The translations under genes and the position numbers were made by a program. Shown piece by piece: positions 26,492 to 35,227 of a stretch of DNA of 64,000 bases. The stretch is taken from contig CANDKY010000001.1 of NCBI GenBank assembly GCA_947385425.1, positions 1 to 64,000 of the forward strand, in the 5' to 3' direction. This DNA is from an uncultured Lachnospiraceae bacterium. Lineage in GTDB: Bacteria; Bacillota; Clostridia; Lachnospirales; Lachnospiraceae. Positions within the stretch are counted from its first letter, which is position 1; each line of letters opens with the position of its first letter. Below the pieces are notes generated by a model, which saw only the letters and a list, made by a program, of their open reading frames with translations, made no database searches and was not told the DNA's origin.

Positions 26492-27331
26492 TTGCGTATC
26501 GAAAAGGTGATCAACAATAATATTATTTCCGCGAGGGATAATCAGGGGGTAGAGTTGGTTGTCATGGGAAGGGGCATCGGATTCGGCAGGAAACCGGGCA
26601 GTGAAATTGCTGAAGAGAAAATCGAGAAAATTTTCAGGCTGGAAAACATGGACGACAAGGAGCAATTTAAGGAACTGCTTGCTTCACTGCCTATTGAACT
26701 TATCAGACTTTCTACAGATATTATTTCTTATGCGAGGGAGAATCTGGGAATCGGCCTGAATCAGAACGTGTATCTGACTTTGACAGACCATATCAGTTAT
26801 GCGTTGGAAAGGCAGCGGAAAGGCATAAGTTTCAATAATGTATTATATGACGAAGTAAAATTGTTCTACCCGTTGGAGTATTCGGTCGGTTGTTATGCGC
26901 TTGAACTGATTGAAGAAAAGACGGGATGCCGGTTGGAGGAAGATGAATCCGCGTCAATTGCGCTGCATCTGATCAATGGGGAACTGAATACCGCTATGGG
27001 GACGACTTTTTTCATGATTAAGATGATGCGTGAGATGATGGAAATTATAGAACGGGATATTCCGGTCCCGGATGGCAGGAATTACCCGACGGACCGTCTG
27101 ATTTCCGATTTAAAACAGCTTGCAAACCGGCTTGTCTCGGAAAAGCCCATTAGAGGAAGGAGGGATAAAAAGCTGTATCAGTTCGTGGAAGATAATTATA
27201 TCCAGGAGTATAATATAATTAACGGCATTAACAGTTATATTGAAAGCGAATACCAGTGCAGCATGACGGAGGAAGAGAAGATTTACCTTACATTGAATAT
27301 TAAGCGGATGAAAGATTTATATTTGTGTTAA
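26492..27331 (+). CDS. BglG/LicT-family transcription antiterminator
   Basis: 279-residue RNA-binding regulator. The N-terminal CAT domain (about 1-55: RIEKVINNNIISARDNQGVE, VVMGRGIGFGRKPG) binds the RAT at 26316; PRD1 (about 65-170) with LTDHISYALERQRKG and PRD2 (about 171-279) contain the His residues phosphorylated by HPr and the EIIB domain. The start is TTG 26492 with GAGGAA upstream; the nearby ATG 26485 is out of frame. It controls its own operon. The small overlap/short distance to the EIIA gene indicates co-transcription. Confidence 0.95.
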   Translation: MRIEKVINNNIISARDNQGVELVVMGRGIGFGRKPGSEIAEEKIEKIFRLENMDDKEQFKELLASLPIELIRLSTDIISYARENLGIGLNQNVYLTLTDHISYALERQRKGISFNNVLYDEVKLFYPLEYSVGCYALELIEEKTGCRLEEDESASIALHLINGELNTAMGTTFFMIKMMREMMEIIERDIPVPDGRNYPTDRLISDLKQLANRLVSEKPIRGRRDKKLYQFVEDNYIQEYNIINGINSYIESEYQCSMTEEEKIYLTLNIKRMKDLYLC

Positions 27332-27399
27332 TGCCGTATCCGGCGGACATGGCTACAGGATGTTGCAGGATGCAGCACAGGGCAGGAAGGGAGAAGCGG

Positions 27400-27888
27400 A
27401 TGAAACTTTTTCAGAACATATTCGCGAAAGGCAGCGGTTCAGGCATTGGTGCGCCAGTGGCAGGAACGCTGATAAGTATTACGGAAGTAAATGACCCTGC
27501 TTTCAGCGGGGAGGTATTAGGGAAGGGCGCGGCGATCATACCGTCCGGTACGAGGATTTGTTCCCCTGTGGACGGTACGGTCAGCACGGTATTCCCTACC
27601 GGCCATGCAGCGGCCGTGACCAGCAAAGAAGGCGCAGAAATCCTTATCCATGTGGGGCTTGATACTGTGAAGCTGGAAGGGAAGCATTTTACCATCCACG
27701 CCAGTGAAGGGCAGGAGGTAAAAAAAGGCGATTTGCTTCTGGAAGCAGATATTGAGCAGATCAAGGCAGAGGGGTATGATATTGCGACGCCGGTTGTTAT
27801 ATGCAATTCCGATGAATTTTCCGAGATCCGTATGGCGGAACCCGGCACTGTGTCACAGGGCGACAATATTTTGAACCTGAAGAAATAA
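27400..27888 (+). CDS. PTS EIIA, glucose (Crr) family
   Basis: 162-residue single-domain EIIA of the glucose/GlcNAc superfamily. The beta-sandwich signature is clear (APVAGTLISITEVNDPAFSG, PVDGTVSTVFPTGHA) and the phospho-accepting His lies in ILIHVGLDTVKL (about residue 83); the second active-site His is in HFTIHASEGQ/H65 region (FPTGHAAAV). It takes phosphate from HPr and passes it to the EIIB domain of the transporter at 30021. A frame is open from 27325, but ATG 27400 follows GGGAGAAGC and begins at the family start MKLFQNIF. Confidence 0.95.
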   Translation: MKLFQNIFAKGSGSGIGAPVAGTLISITEVNDPAFSGEVLGKGAAIIPSGTRICSPVDGTVSTVFPTGHAAAVTSKEGAEILIHVGLDTVKLEGKHFTIHASEGQEVKKGDLLLEADIEQIKAEGYDIATPVVICNSDEFSEIRMAEPGTVSQGDNILNLKK

Positions 27889-27959
27889 CGGCAATGCCGG
27901 CGGGCGCACCGGCCTGTGTCAGAAGCCGTGTGCGCAGGACATAAAAAGGAGAGGGTGGG

Positions 27960-29573
27960 ATGGAAAAATATACCGGGAAGAGTGTGCTGAAAGGGGTCGC
28001 GATAGGCCGGATATATTGGTATCATAAGCAGGATTATCAGGTGGCCAGGACGGAAGTTGCGGATAAGGAAGCGGAGAAAAAGAGGTTTGCGCAGGCCGTG
28101 GAAACGGCACAGGAGCAGTTGACCCGCCTCTATGAAGAAACGCTGGCCCGTGTCGGGGAAGATCATGCTATGATTTTCGACATACATAAAATGATGCTGG
28201 AAGATGACGACTATCTGGATGCGGTAAATGAAGTCCTGGAGGAAGGGCTCAATGCGGAATACGCCGTGGAGACTGCCCAGAATCAGTTTGCAGAGATGTT
28301 TGCGTCTATGGATGACGATTACATGAGGGCAAGGGCCGCCGACATAAAGGACATTTCCAAAAGGGTCATCCGGATTCTTGCGGGAGTACCCGAAGACGGG
28401 ATACTGACGGATGAACCGGTGATTGTTGTCGCGGATGATCTGACGCCCAGCGAGACAGTCAGGATGGATAAAAACAAAATCCTTGCATTTGTGACAGTAC
28501 GCGGTTCTTCCAATTCCCATACGGCGATACTGGCCAGGAGCATGAACCTGCCCGCGCTGGTGAATACGGGGATGGAAGCGGGGGAAGGGCTGAACGGAAA
28601 AATCGGGGTAGTGGACGGCTTCCGGGGGGAATTCCTTGTGGAACCGGATCAGGAACTGCTGGACGAGATGATACACCGCAAAAACCAATGGGTAGCTGAT
28701 TTGGAGGCATTGGAGCAGTTAAAAGGGAAAGACAATGTTACCAGCGACGGCAGGCGGGTTGATATTTTTGCAAATATCGGGAAAGTGGAAGATGCCGACG
28801 GGGCATTGGCAGCGGATGCCGGAGGGATTGGCCTGTTCAGGAGTGAATTCCTCTATTTGGGCAGGGAGAGTTTCCCGACGGAAGAAGAACAGTTTCTAAG
28901 TTATAAAGCAGTGCTTGAGAAAATGGGGGATAAGAAAGTAGTCATCCGGACTTTGGATATCGGGGCGGACAAAAAAGTGGATTATTTCAACCTTGAGGAG
29001 GAAGAGAATCCTGCTTTGGGCTACAGGGCCATCCGTATCTGTTTAGACCGTCCGGAGATATTTATTACGCAGCTGCGGGCAATTTTCAGAGCTTCTGCTT
29101 ACGGCAGGGCGGCGATTATGTTCCCGATGGTGGTTTCGGTGGCGGAGGTACGCAGGATTAAGGAAATTGTGGAACAGGTAAAACAGGAGCTTTCTGTGGA
29201 GAGATACCCTGTGAAGGATGTGGAGCTGGGGATTATGATAGAGACTCCGGCCGCAGCGCTGATTTCCGATGAACTGGCGAAGGAAGTAGATTTTTTCAGC
29301 ATCGGGACGAATGACCTGACACAGTATACACTGGCGGTTGACAGGCAGAACCAGAAGCTGGAGAGCACATGCGACACACATCATCCCGCTGTTTTGAAGC
29401 TGATAAAAATGACGGTGGAAAATGCGCATAAGGAAGGGATTTGGGCCGGGATCTGTGGGGAACTGGCAGCGGATACGGAGCTGACGGAAACGTTCCTTGA
29501 CATAGGGGTGGATGAACTCAGCGTTTCGGCTTCTTCCGTATTGAAAGTGCGCAAAGCCGTAAGGGATATATAA
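27960..29573 (+). CDS. ptsI: PTS Enzyme I (PEP-protein phosphotransferase)
   Basis: 537-residue Enzyme I, the first phosphotransfer protein, taking phosphate from PEP and giving it to HPr. The N-terminal domain begins KYTGKSVLKGVAIGRI; the active-site His lies in VRGSSNSHTAILAR (most EIs have GGRTSHTAI); the PEP-binding barrel shows GIGLFRSEFLY, DIGADKK, MVVSVAEV, FSIGTNDLTQYTLAVDRQN and the catalytic Cys in GICGELAAD. ATG 27960 follows GGAGAGGGTGGG. It is somewhat short for the family, but all domains are present. An EI inside a sugar-specific operon is unusual, as it is normally a single housekeeping gene. Confidence 0.95.
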   Translation: MEKYTGKSVLKGVAIGRIYWYHKQDYQVARTEVADKEAEKKRFAQAVETAQEQLTRLYEETLARVGEDHAMIFDIHKMMLEDDDYLDAVNEVLEEGLNAEYAVETAQNQFAEMFASMDDDYMRARAADIKDISKRVIRILAGVPEDGILTDEPVIVVADDLTPSETVRMDKNKILAFVTVRGSSNSHTAILARSMNLPALVNTGMEAGEGLNGKIGVVDGFRGEFLVEPDQELLDEMIHRKNQWVADLEALEQLKGKDNVTSDGRRVDIFANIGKVEDADGALAADAGGIGLFRSEFLYLGRESFPTEEEQFLSYKAVLEKMGDKKVVIRTLDIGADKKVDYFNLEEEENPALGYRAIRICLDRPEIFITQLRAIFRASAYGRAAIMFPMVVSVAEVRRIKEIVEQVKQELSVERYPVKDVELGIMIETPAAALISDELAKEVDFFSIGTNDLTQYTLAVDRQNQKLESTCDTHHPAVLKLIKMTVENAHKEGIWAGICGELAADTELTETFLDIGVDELSVSASSVLKVRKAVRDI

Positions 29574-29709
29574 AATATTGGTTTGCAGGCCATGCATCTG
29601 GCGGGCGGATTTCCCGCCGTATACAGGAAGACGGCGGGAAAAGGATATCCGGCAGTGAAGCGGGCCATATATATAAAACAAACAAAACTACAGCGAAGGG
29701 GGTGTGGAA

Positions 29710-29967
29710 GTGAAGGAATTCCAGTTTACAATTAAAGATCCGGCAGGAATCCATGCAAGGCCGGCCGGCCTGTTGGTGAAAAAGGCGGCACAATTCCAGA
29801 GTGCGGTAACGATTAACGGCAACGGGAAAAGTGCGGATGCCAAGAAACTGATTAAGGTTATGAGCCTTGGCATAAAACAGGGAATGGAGATTTCCTGCCA
29901 GATAGAAGGGGAGGATGAGCAGGCTGCCTTTGAGGCAATGAAAAGTTTTTTCGACGACAATTTATAA
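29710..29967 (+). CDS. ptsH: HPr-like phosphocarrier lacking the Ser46 site
   Basis: 85-residue HPr. His15, which carries phosphate from EI to EIIA, is in PAGIHARPAG. Ungapped alignment with B. subtilis HPr puts Lys at position 46 (AKKLIKVMSLG against LKSIMGVMSLG), so the serine phosphorylated by HPr kinase for catabolite repression is absent. The start GTG 29710 is seven bases after GAAGGGGG; GTG 29704 is in frame but too close. It is encoded between EI and EIICB, giving the operon its own full phosphorelay. Confidence 0.93.
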   Translation: MKEFQFTIKDPAGIHARPAGLLVKKAAQFQSAVTINGNGKSADAKKLIKVMSLGIKQGMEISCQIEGEDEQAAFEAMKSFFDDNL

Positions 29968-30020
29968 ACGGACGGTTCCGTGGGAAAACGGAACAAGAGA
30001 AGACCAGGGGGTAAATTTTT

Positions 30021-31490
30021 ATGATGAAATATTTACAGAAATTAGGGAAAGCGTTAATGCTGCCCGTCGCATGTCTGCCGATATGCGGTATACTGATGGG
30101 ACTTGGATATGCACTATGTAAGCAAACGATGCAGGGCGGGGAAATTACCGGATTTGTAAATTTGCTGGGATTTTTCCTCGTTAAAGCCGGCGGTGCTCTG
30201 ATTGATAATATGGCGCTGCTGTTCGTAGTCGGCGTGGGCGTCGGGATGGCGGATGATCATGACGGTACCGCGGGGCTTGCGGCATTGGCAGCGTGGCTGA
30301 TGATCACGAATCTGCTTTCTGTAGGCGTTGTTACGACATTGCTTCCCTCCGTTGCGGAGAATGCAAATAAGACATTGGCATTTTCGGCTATTGCGAATCC
30401 GTTTATCGGTATTCTTTCCGGTATTATCGGTTCCACCTGCTATAATAAGTTCAAAAATACAAAACTTCCGGATTGGATGTCGTTCTTCAGCGGCAAACGG
30501 AGCGTAACGATTATTTCGGGTGTTGTTTCCATAGTAGTTGCGGCGATTCTGCTCGTAGTATGGCCTATCGTATACGGTGTCCTGCTTGCAATCGGTAATG
30601 GAATCGTCAGCATGGACGCGGTAGGTGCAGGTATTTATGCTTTCCTCAACAGGCTGTTGATCCCTACAGGTTTACATCATGCATTGAACAATGTATTCTG
30701 GTTCGATACGGTTGGGCTTGGCGATCTGAAACACTTCTGGGCAGGAGAAACCAGCGCGGACGTTACATGGAGCCTTGGTATGTATATGTCAGGTTTCTTC
30801 CCTTGTATGATGTTCGGTATCCCGGGCGCGGCATTGGCTATGATTCATACGGCGAAGGACAATAAGAAGAAAGTTGCCATCGGTTTGGTTGCTTCTTCCG
30901 CAGTCTGTGCTTTTGTCTGCGGCGTAACAGAGCCTTTTGAATTTGGATTTATGTTCCTTGCACCTGTTTTGTATTTGATTTATGCTTTATTATATGGTAT
31001 ATTTACTTTTATAACGACACTGGTTGGCTTCAGGGCTGGTTTCAGTTTTTCAGCAGGCGCGACAGACCTTGTTTTCTCGGCATCGCTTCCGGCGGCTCAG
31101 AATACATGGATGATCCTTCCTCTTGGCTTGGCGGCATTTGCTGTATTCTACCTTGTATTCCGTTTTGCAATCGTGAAGTTTGATCTGAAGACTCCGGGCA
31201 GGGAGGATGATGATCTGGAAGCAGAGAAAAAGGCCGTTCTTTCCAACAGTGATTTTACAGAAGTAGCTGCTATCATTTTGGAAGGGCTTGGCGGCAAAGG
31301 GAATATCGTTTCTCTTGATAATTGCATCACAAGGCTTCGTCTTGAAATCAAAGACTACACGCAGGTAGATGAGAAAAAGATTAAGTCGGCAGGCGTTGCA
31401 GGGATTATGCGACCGAGCAAAAGCGCTGTCCAGGTTATTGTTGGTACGAAGGTGCAGTTTGTAGCTGATGAAATGAAGAAGATGCTCTAA
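30021..31490 (+). CDS. PTS EIICB transporter, glucose/N-acetylglucosamine family
   Basis: 489-residue sugar permease-kinase. The EIIC domain (about 1-385) has some ten membrane segments and family motifs (LMLPVACLPICGILMGLG, LLIPTGLHHALNNVFWF, MMFGIPGAALAMIHTA, GVTEPFEFGFMFLAPVLY). The EIIB domain (about 410-489) has its phospho-Cys in SLDNCITRLRLEI. The EIIA function is supplied by the separate gene at 27400. The motif set is closest to NagE/GlcNAc and glucose permeases; the sugar cannot be fixed by reading alone. ATG 30021 follows AGGGGG. Confidence 0.93.
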   Translation: MMKYLQKLGKALMLPVACLPICGILMGLGYALCKQTMQGGEITGFVNLLGFFLVKAGGALIDNMALLFVVGVGVGMADDHDGTAGLAALAAWLMITNLLSVGVVTTLLPSVAENANKTLAFSAIANPFIGILSGIIGSTCYNKFKNTKLPDWMSFFSGKRSVTIISGVVSIVVAAILLVVWPIVYGVLLAIGNGIVSMDAVGAGIYAFLNRLLIPTGLHHALNNVFWFDTVGLGDLKHFWAGETSADVTWSLGMYMSGFFPCMMFGIPGAALAMIHTAKDNKKKVAIGLVASSAVCAFVCGVTEPFEFGFMFLAPVLYLIYALLYGIFTFITTLVGFRAGFSFSAGATDLVFSASLPAAQNTWMILPLGLAAFAVFYLVFRFAIVKFDLKTPGREDDDLEAEKKAVLSNSDFTEVAAIILEGLGGKGNIVSLDNCITRLRLEIKDYTQVDEKKIKSAGVAGIMRPSKSAVQVIVGTKVQFVADEMKKML

Positions 31491-31511
31491 AGAGTGGTTA
31501 TTTTGGATCCG

Positions 31512-31537
31512 GGACGGAGGCCTACAGGTCTCCGTCC
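31512..31537 (+). terminator. Hairpin after EIICB (weak terminator candidate)
   Basis: GGACGGAG and CTCCGTCC form a stable stem around GCCTACAGGT. No run of T follows, so termination is uncertain. Confidence 0.4.
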
Positions 31538-31600
31538 GTTGGCGTCAGGATAAGGAACTGTTTGAGCCCTGCTTGTGTCATTAATGGAACACAAGCAGGG

Positions 31601-31993
31601 CATTTAATCGGCAATCATACCTACAGCCATATGCAGTTAAAATCAGGCAATGAAAGCGCCTTCCGGGAAGAACTGATAAAGACGAATGAAATTATTACCG
31701 GGATTACAGGAGAGGAGGTGCTTTATGTGCGTCCGCCTTATGGATGCTGGGACAAATCTTTTGAGTCAGAACTTAACATGTTCCCTGTGCTCTGGACGGT
31801 GGATCCGTTGGACTGGTGTTCTAAGAATGCGGACGGTATAGCGCAGAAAGTTGTGAGCAAGGCAAGGGAAAACGATATTATCCTGCTGCATGATTATTAT
31901 GCCACGTCGGTGACGGCGGCGCTTAAGGTCGTGGATGAGCTGATGGAGGCGGGGTATGAGTTTGTGACGGTGGAGGAGATATTGTTCGATTAG
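31601..31993 (+). pseudogene. Polysaccharide deacetylase, C-terminal part (split gene)
   Basis: Continuation of the gene begun at 25831. It opens with HLIGNHTYSHMQL, the zinc-binding H-x-x-x-H motif, then VLYVRPPYGCWD (motif 3), LWTVDPLDWC (motif 4) and DIILLHDYYATSVTA (motif 5), ending EFVTVEEILFD. Together with the first half it would make a ~225-residue complete NodB domain. An open frame upstream runs through the junction hairpin, but no start codon with a ribosome site is apparent. The TAG stop again begins a family C repeat. Confidence 0.92.
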
Positions 31994-32163
31994 TGTGAAA
32001 AAAAGTTCTAAAGTGGTAAAGTACACCACTTAAGAACTTTTAGGATTTGCAATGCTGTAGCATCGCAAATCCGTTTCACACGGAAGAATGCCCAGAAAGA
32101 AGGCATTCTTCCAGGTTTTTCATGGCGGATTTGTGCTGCCGCAGGGCGGCAGCATGTTGGTTA
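31993..32163 (+). ncRNA. Family C structured repeat, copy 2
   Basis: Same plan as copy 1: P1 GTGTGAAA/TTTCACAC, P2 AAAGTTCT...AGAACTTT with inner AAGTGGT/ACCACTT, P3 GGATTTGC...GCAAATCC, P4 GGAAGAATGCC/GGCATTCTTCC, P5 GCTGCCGC...GGCGGCAGC. P1 begins on the last base of the deacetylase stop codon. Arranged in tandem with copy 3. Confidence 0.72.
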
Positions 32164-32335
32164 GCGTGAAGAGAGGTTCTAAAGTGGTAAAGTACACCAC
32201 TTAAGAACTTCTAGGATTTGCTATGCGTAGCATTGGCAAATCCATTTCACGCGGAAAAACGCCGGGAAAGAGGCGTTTTTCCAGGTTTTTCATGGCCGGT
32301 TTGTGCTGCCGCAGGGCGGCAGTATGGCGGTGGGT
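32164..32335 (+). ncRNA. Family C structured repeat, copy 3 (tandem)
   Basis: P1 GCGTGAA/TTCACGC, P2 as in copy 2, P3 GGATTTGC...GCAAATCC, P4 GGAAAAACGCC/GGCGTTTTTCC: two pairs in P4 are changed on both strands relative to copies 1 and 2. P5 follows. It directly abuts copy 2 through the shared sequence GGTTAGCGTGAA, and ends about 40 bp before the next gene. Confidence 0.72.
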
Positions 32336-32373
32336 TTGGTACATTCAGGGATGGATAAGAGGAGGAAAGTGGT

Positions 32374-34941
32374 ATGAAAGTAGTGATTATCGGCGGTGTG
32401 GCGGCCGGGACGAAAGTGGCGGCGAAGCTGAAGAGGGAAAGGCCGCAGGATGAAATTGTTATTTATACGAAGGGAAGGGATATTTCTTATGCGGGGTGCG
32501 GCCTTCCGTATTATATCGGCGGCTCTATTCAGACGGAGGAAGAGCTGATTGTGAATACGCCTGCAAAATTTATGGGGCTGACAGGGACTAAGGTGTATAC
32601 GGGCAGTGAAGTGGTGGCGGTGGATGCGGCCGCGAAAACCATTTCTGTCCGGGGGGACGGATTGCAGTCGGTCGGTTATGATAAGCTGGTCATAGCGGTA
32701 GGGGCAGAACCTGGTATCCCGCCCGTGGAGGGTGTCGGGCTTCCCGGTGTGTTCAGTGTCCGTACACCGGAGGACGCCATCGGTGCGAGGAAGTATGCGG
32801 AGGAACATCATTGCCGGCGCGCGGTAGTAGTCGGCGGCGGTTTTATCGGCCTTGAGGTGGCTGAGAACCTTATGGCAAGGGGAATGAATGTGACGGTGAT
32901 GGATATGGCGCCGCAGCTTATGCCGAATATTTTTGACAGTGAGATGGCGGATTATGTGAGAAGGCAGCTTCAGGGGAAAGGGCTGCGTATTCTGACGGGG
33001 ACGGCATTGAACGGGATCGGCGGCAGCGGCGCGGTGGAGAATGTTCAGACGGGCGCAGGGGTATTGCCGGCGGATATGGTTATCCTGGCAGCGGGGATCC
33101 GTCCGGCGACGAAGTTCCTGGCGGATTCAGGGCTGGAGATGGAAAGAGGCTGTATCGTGACCGATGAATACCAGCAGACTAACTTGTCGGATGTTTATGC
33201 GGTGGGCGACTGCGCCATTGTGAGGAACCGTATCACAGGGAAGCGGCAATGGTCGGCTATGGGTTCCACCGCAAATATAACGGGCAGGACGCTGGCGCTG
33301 AACCTTGGCGGAGAGCGGATGGGTTATGGCGGCTGCCTTGGGACGGGAGTGGTAAAGCTTGCAGACGGGCTGAATGCGGCGCGTACGGGATTGACGCAGG
33401 AGCAGGCAGAAGCGGAAGGTTTCCGGGCGGCTGCTGTTTTGTGTGTGACGGATGATAAAGCGCATTATTACCCGGATGCCGGTACTTTTGTGACGAAGCT
33501 GGTTGCCGATGCAGACACGCACAGGCTGTTGGGAATGCAGGTGATCGGGGGCGGAGCGGTGGATAAAATGGCGGATATTGCGGTGACAGGTATTTCCATG
33601 GGTTGTAAGGCGGAAGATTTTCTTACGATGGATTTTGCTTATGCGCCTCCGTTTTCCACGGCGATCCATCCTTTTGCGGCAGCCTGCGGCATTCTGGCCA
33701 ATAAACTGAGCGGAAGAATGGAATCCTTTACCCCTGCGGAATATGCCGCAGGCGCAGCAAAGGACTACCGTCTGATCGATGCACATCCGGCTCCCACAAT
33801 CCCCGGAGGGGAATGGCTGGATCTTACCAAAGCGGAGGAAGCTTCCGCGAAGTATGGCAGGGAGGAAAAGCTGCTGTTGGTATGTGCGAAAGGGAAACGA
33901 GGGTATCTGACGCAGAATAAACTCCGCGCATTGGGATTTACGCAGACCCGTGTATTGGAGGGCGGCGCTTTCTTCAATGTGATTAAGAGAGCTGTCCCGG
34001 CAGGCGGGAAATTGCCGCCGGAAGAGATTAAGCGTGTAAAGGGCCTGGGCTGTTTACAGGATAAGCGGTACGGCGATGTGTTCAATGTCCGTGTAATTAC
34101 GAAGAACGGCAAGATTACGGCAGAAGAATACCGGGTGATCGCGGAAGGGGCGGAGCGTTTCGGAAACGGCGAAATTACAATGACGACGCGTCTGACGATA
34201 GAGATCCAGGGGGTTCCCTATGCCAATATTGATCCGCTGATTGCTTTCCTGGCGGAGCATAATCTGGAGACAGGCGGTACGGGTTCCCTGGTGCGTCCGG
34301 TGGTATCATGCAAAGGGACTACCTGTCAGTACGGTTTGATCGATACTTTTGATATAAGTGAGAAAATTCACGAACGTTTTTATGAGGGATATCATCATGT
34401 GACCCTGCCCCATAAATTTAAGATAGCGGTCGGGGGATGTCCGAATAACTGTGTGAAACCGGATCTGAATGACCTTGGGATTATCGGGCAGCGTATACCG
34501 ATGTTTGATTTTTCAAAATGCCGGGGATGTAAGAAATGCCAGGTTGAAACGGCCTGCCCTGTGAAGGTTGCCCGGGTGGAAGAGGGTATGCTGAAGGTGG
34601 ACAGTGATTCCTGCAACGGCTGCGGGCGGTGTAAGAATAAATGTCCTTTCGGGGTTACTGAGGAGTATGTCAACGGTTACAAAATCTATATCGGCGGAAG
34701 ATGGGGCAAGAAAATTGCAAACGGCCGGCCGTTAGATAAGATTTTCACAAGCGAGGAGGAAGTGTTGGATACGGTGGAGCGGGCGATCCTTTTCTTCCGT
34801 GAGGAGGGTGTGACAGGGGAACGTTTCGCGGATACGGTAAACCGTCTTGGGTTCGACTATGTGCAGGATAAGCTGCTCCATGCGGATATTGATAAGTCGG
34901 CAATTCTGGAGAAGAAAGTGAAGGGCGGCGCGACCTGCTAG
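32374..34941 (+). CDS. Three-part fusion: CoA-disulfide-reductase-like flavoprotein, rhodanese, siroheme reductase
   Basis: 855-residue redox protein. Residues 1-440 are a pyridine-nucleotide disulfide oxidoreductase of the CoADR/NADH oxidase type: FAD motif VVIIGGVAAGTKVAAKL, redox Cys in ISYAGCGLPYYIGG, NAD motif AVVVGGGFIGLEVAENL. About 450-545 is rhodanese-like with its Cys in LLLVCAKGKRGY. The rest is a sulfite/nitrite-reductase fold: Cys in SCKGTTCQYG and GGCPNNCVKPD for the siroheme/[4Fe-4S] centre, then two ferredoxin clusters (CRGCKKCQVETACP, CNGCGRCKNKCP). It could pass electrons from NAD(P)H to a sulfur compound; the substrate is inferred. ATG 32374 follows GAGGAAAG. Confidence 0.9.
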   Translation: MKVVIIGGVAAGTKVAAKLKRERPQDEIVIYTKGRDISYAGCGLPYYIGGSIQTEEELIVNTPAKFMGLTGTKVYTGSEVVAVDAAAKTISVRGDGLQSVGYDKLVIAVGAEPGIPPVEGVGLPGVFSVRTPEDAIGARKYAEEHHCRRAVVVGGGFIGLEVAENLMARGMNVTVMDMAPQLMPNIFDSEMADYVRRQLQGKGLRILTGTALNGIGGSGAVENVQTGAGVLPADMVILAAGIRPATKFLADSGLEMERGCIVTDEYQQTNLSDVYAVGDCAIVRNRITGKRQWSAMGSTANITGRTLALNLGGERMGYGGCLGTGVVKLADGLNAARTGLTQEQAEAEGFRAAAVLCVTDDKAHYYPDAGTFVTKLVADADTHRLLGMQVIGGGAVDKMADIAVTGISMGCKAEDFLTMDFAYAPPFSTAIHPFAAACGILANKLSGRMESFTPAEYAAGAAKDYRLIDAHPAPTIPGGEWLDLTKAEEASAKYGREEKLLLVCAKGKRGYLTQNKLRALGFTQTRVLEGGAFFNVIKRAVPAGGKLPPEEIKRVKGLGCLQDKRYGDVFNVRVITKNGKITAEEYRVIAEGAERFGNGEITMTTRLTIEIQGVPYANIDPLIAFLAEHNLETGGTGSLVRPVVSCKGTTCQYGLIDTFDISEKIHERFYEGYHHVTLPHKFKIAVGGCPNNCVKPDLNDLGIIGQRIPMFDFSKCRGCKKCQVETACPVKVARVEEGMLKVDSDSCNGCGRCKNKCPFGVTEEYVNGYKIYIGGRWGKKIANGRPLDKIFTSEEEVLDTVERAILFFREEGVTGERFADTVNRLGFDYVQDKLLHADIDKSAILEKKVKGGATC

Positions 34942-35190
34942 AGCGTGTTTGAAAAATGCTTTCCGGCAGATGCGAGTCACAATTTGTGGGAGATGAAAAG
35001 TATATATGCTTAAAAGCAAGTTTGCTTTGGCAAATTTGCTTTGCCAAGTTTGCTTTGCCAAATGAAGGGCGCAAAGTGGGGCGTGCAGTAATCGTTTCAC
35101 CATTTTGCGAGATCTTTGCCCTCATTCGGGGCAAACCTCTCACAAACTGCGGCGCACATCTGGCGAAAAGCAGATTTTAAACAGTTACTA
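34938..35190. mobile_element. Family B element, long copy
   Basis: Begins CTAGAGCGTGTTTGAAAAAT, where CTAG provides the stop codon of the preceding fusion gene, and ends near CATCTGGCGAAAAGCAGATT TTAAACAGTT. The middle holds small repeats of AAGTTTGCTTTGCCAA (35005-35060) and the blocks CACCATTTTGCGAGATCTTT GCCCTCATTCGGGGC, shared with the copy at 54628-54800. No coding capacity. Confidence 0.8.
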
Positions 35191-35227
35191 AGGATATAGT
35201 GAAAAGAAAGTTCAGGCAGGGATAGGG

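Larger units (their letters stand above)
26118..31600. other. Inserted segment carrying a complete PTS cassette
   Basis: About 5.48 kb of DNA lies between the two halves of the deacetylase gene. It carries a promoter, an RNA antiterminator system, and genes for LicT-like regulator, EIIA, EI, HPr and EIICB. An inverted repeat ATTAATGACAC (26130-26140) / GTGTCATTAAT (31575-31585) lies just inside each end, part of a weaker ~21-bp inverted match. GGG is present at both junctions. The right end also forms a perfect 12-bp hairpin (31567-31578 with 31589-31600). No transposase or recombinase is inside. Confidence 0.75.

Noticed and set aside
26130..31585. Family A ends at the PTS cassette borders
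   Set aside because: The shared TGTCATTAA is only nine bases and faces the wrong way for a normal insertion; I kept the inverted repeat as an observation but not the family A assignment.
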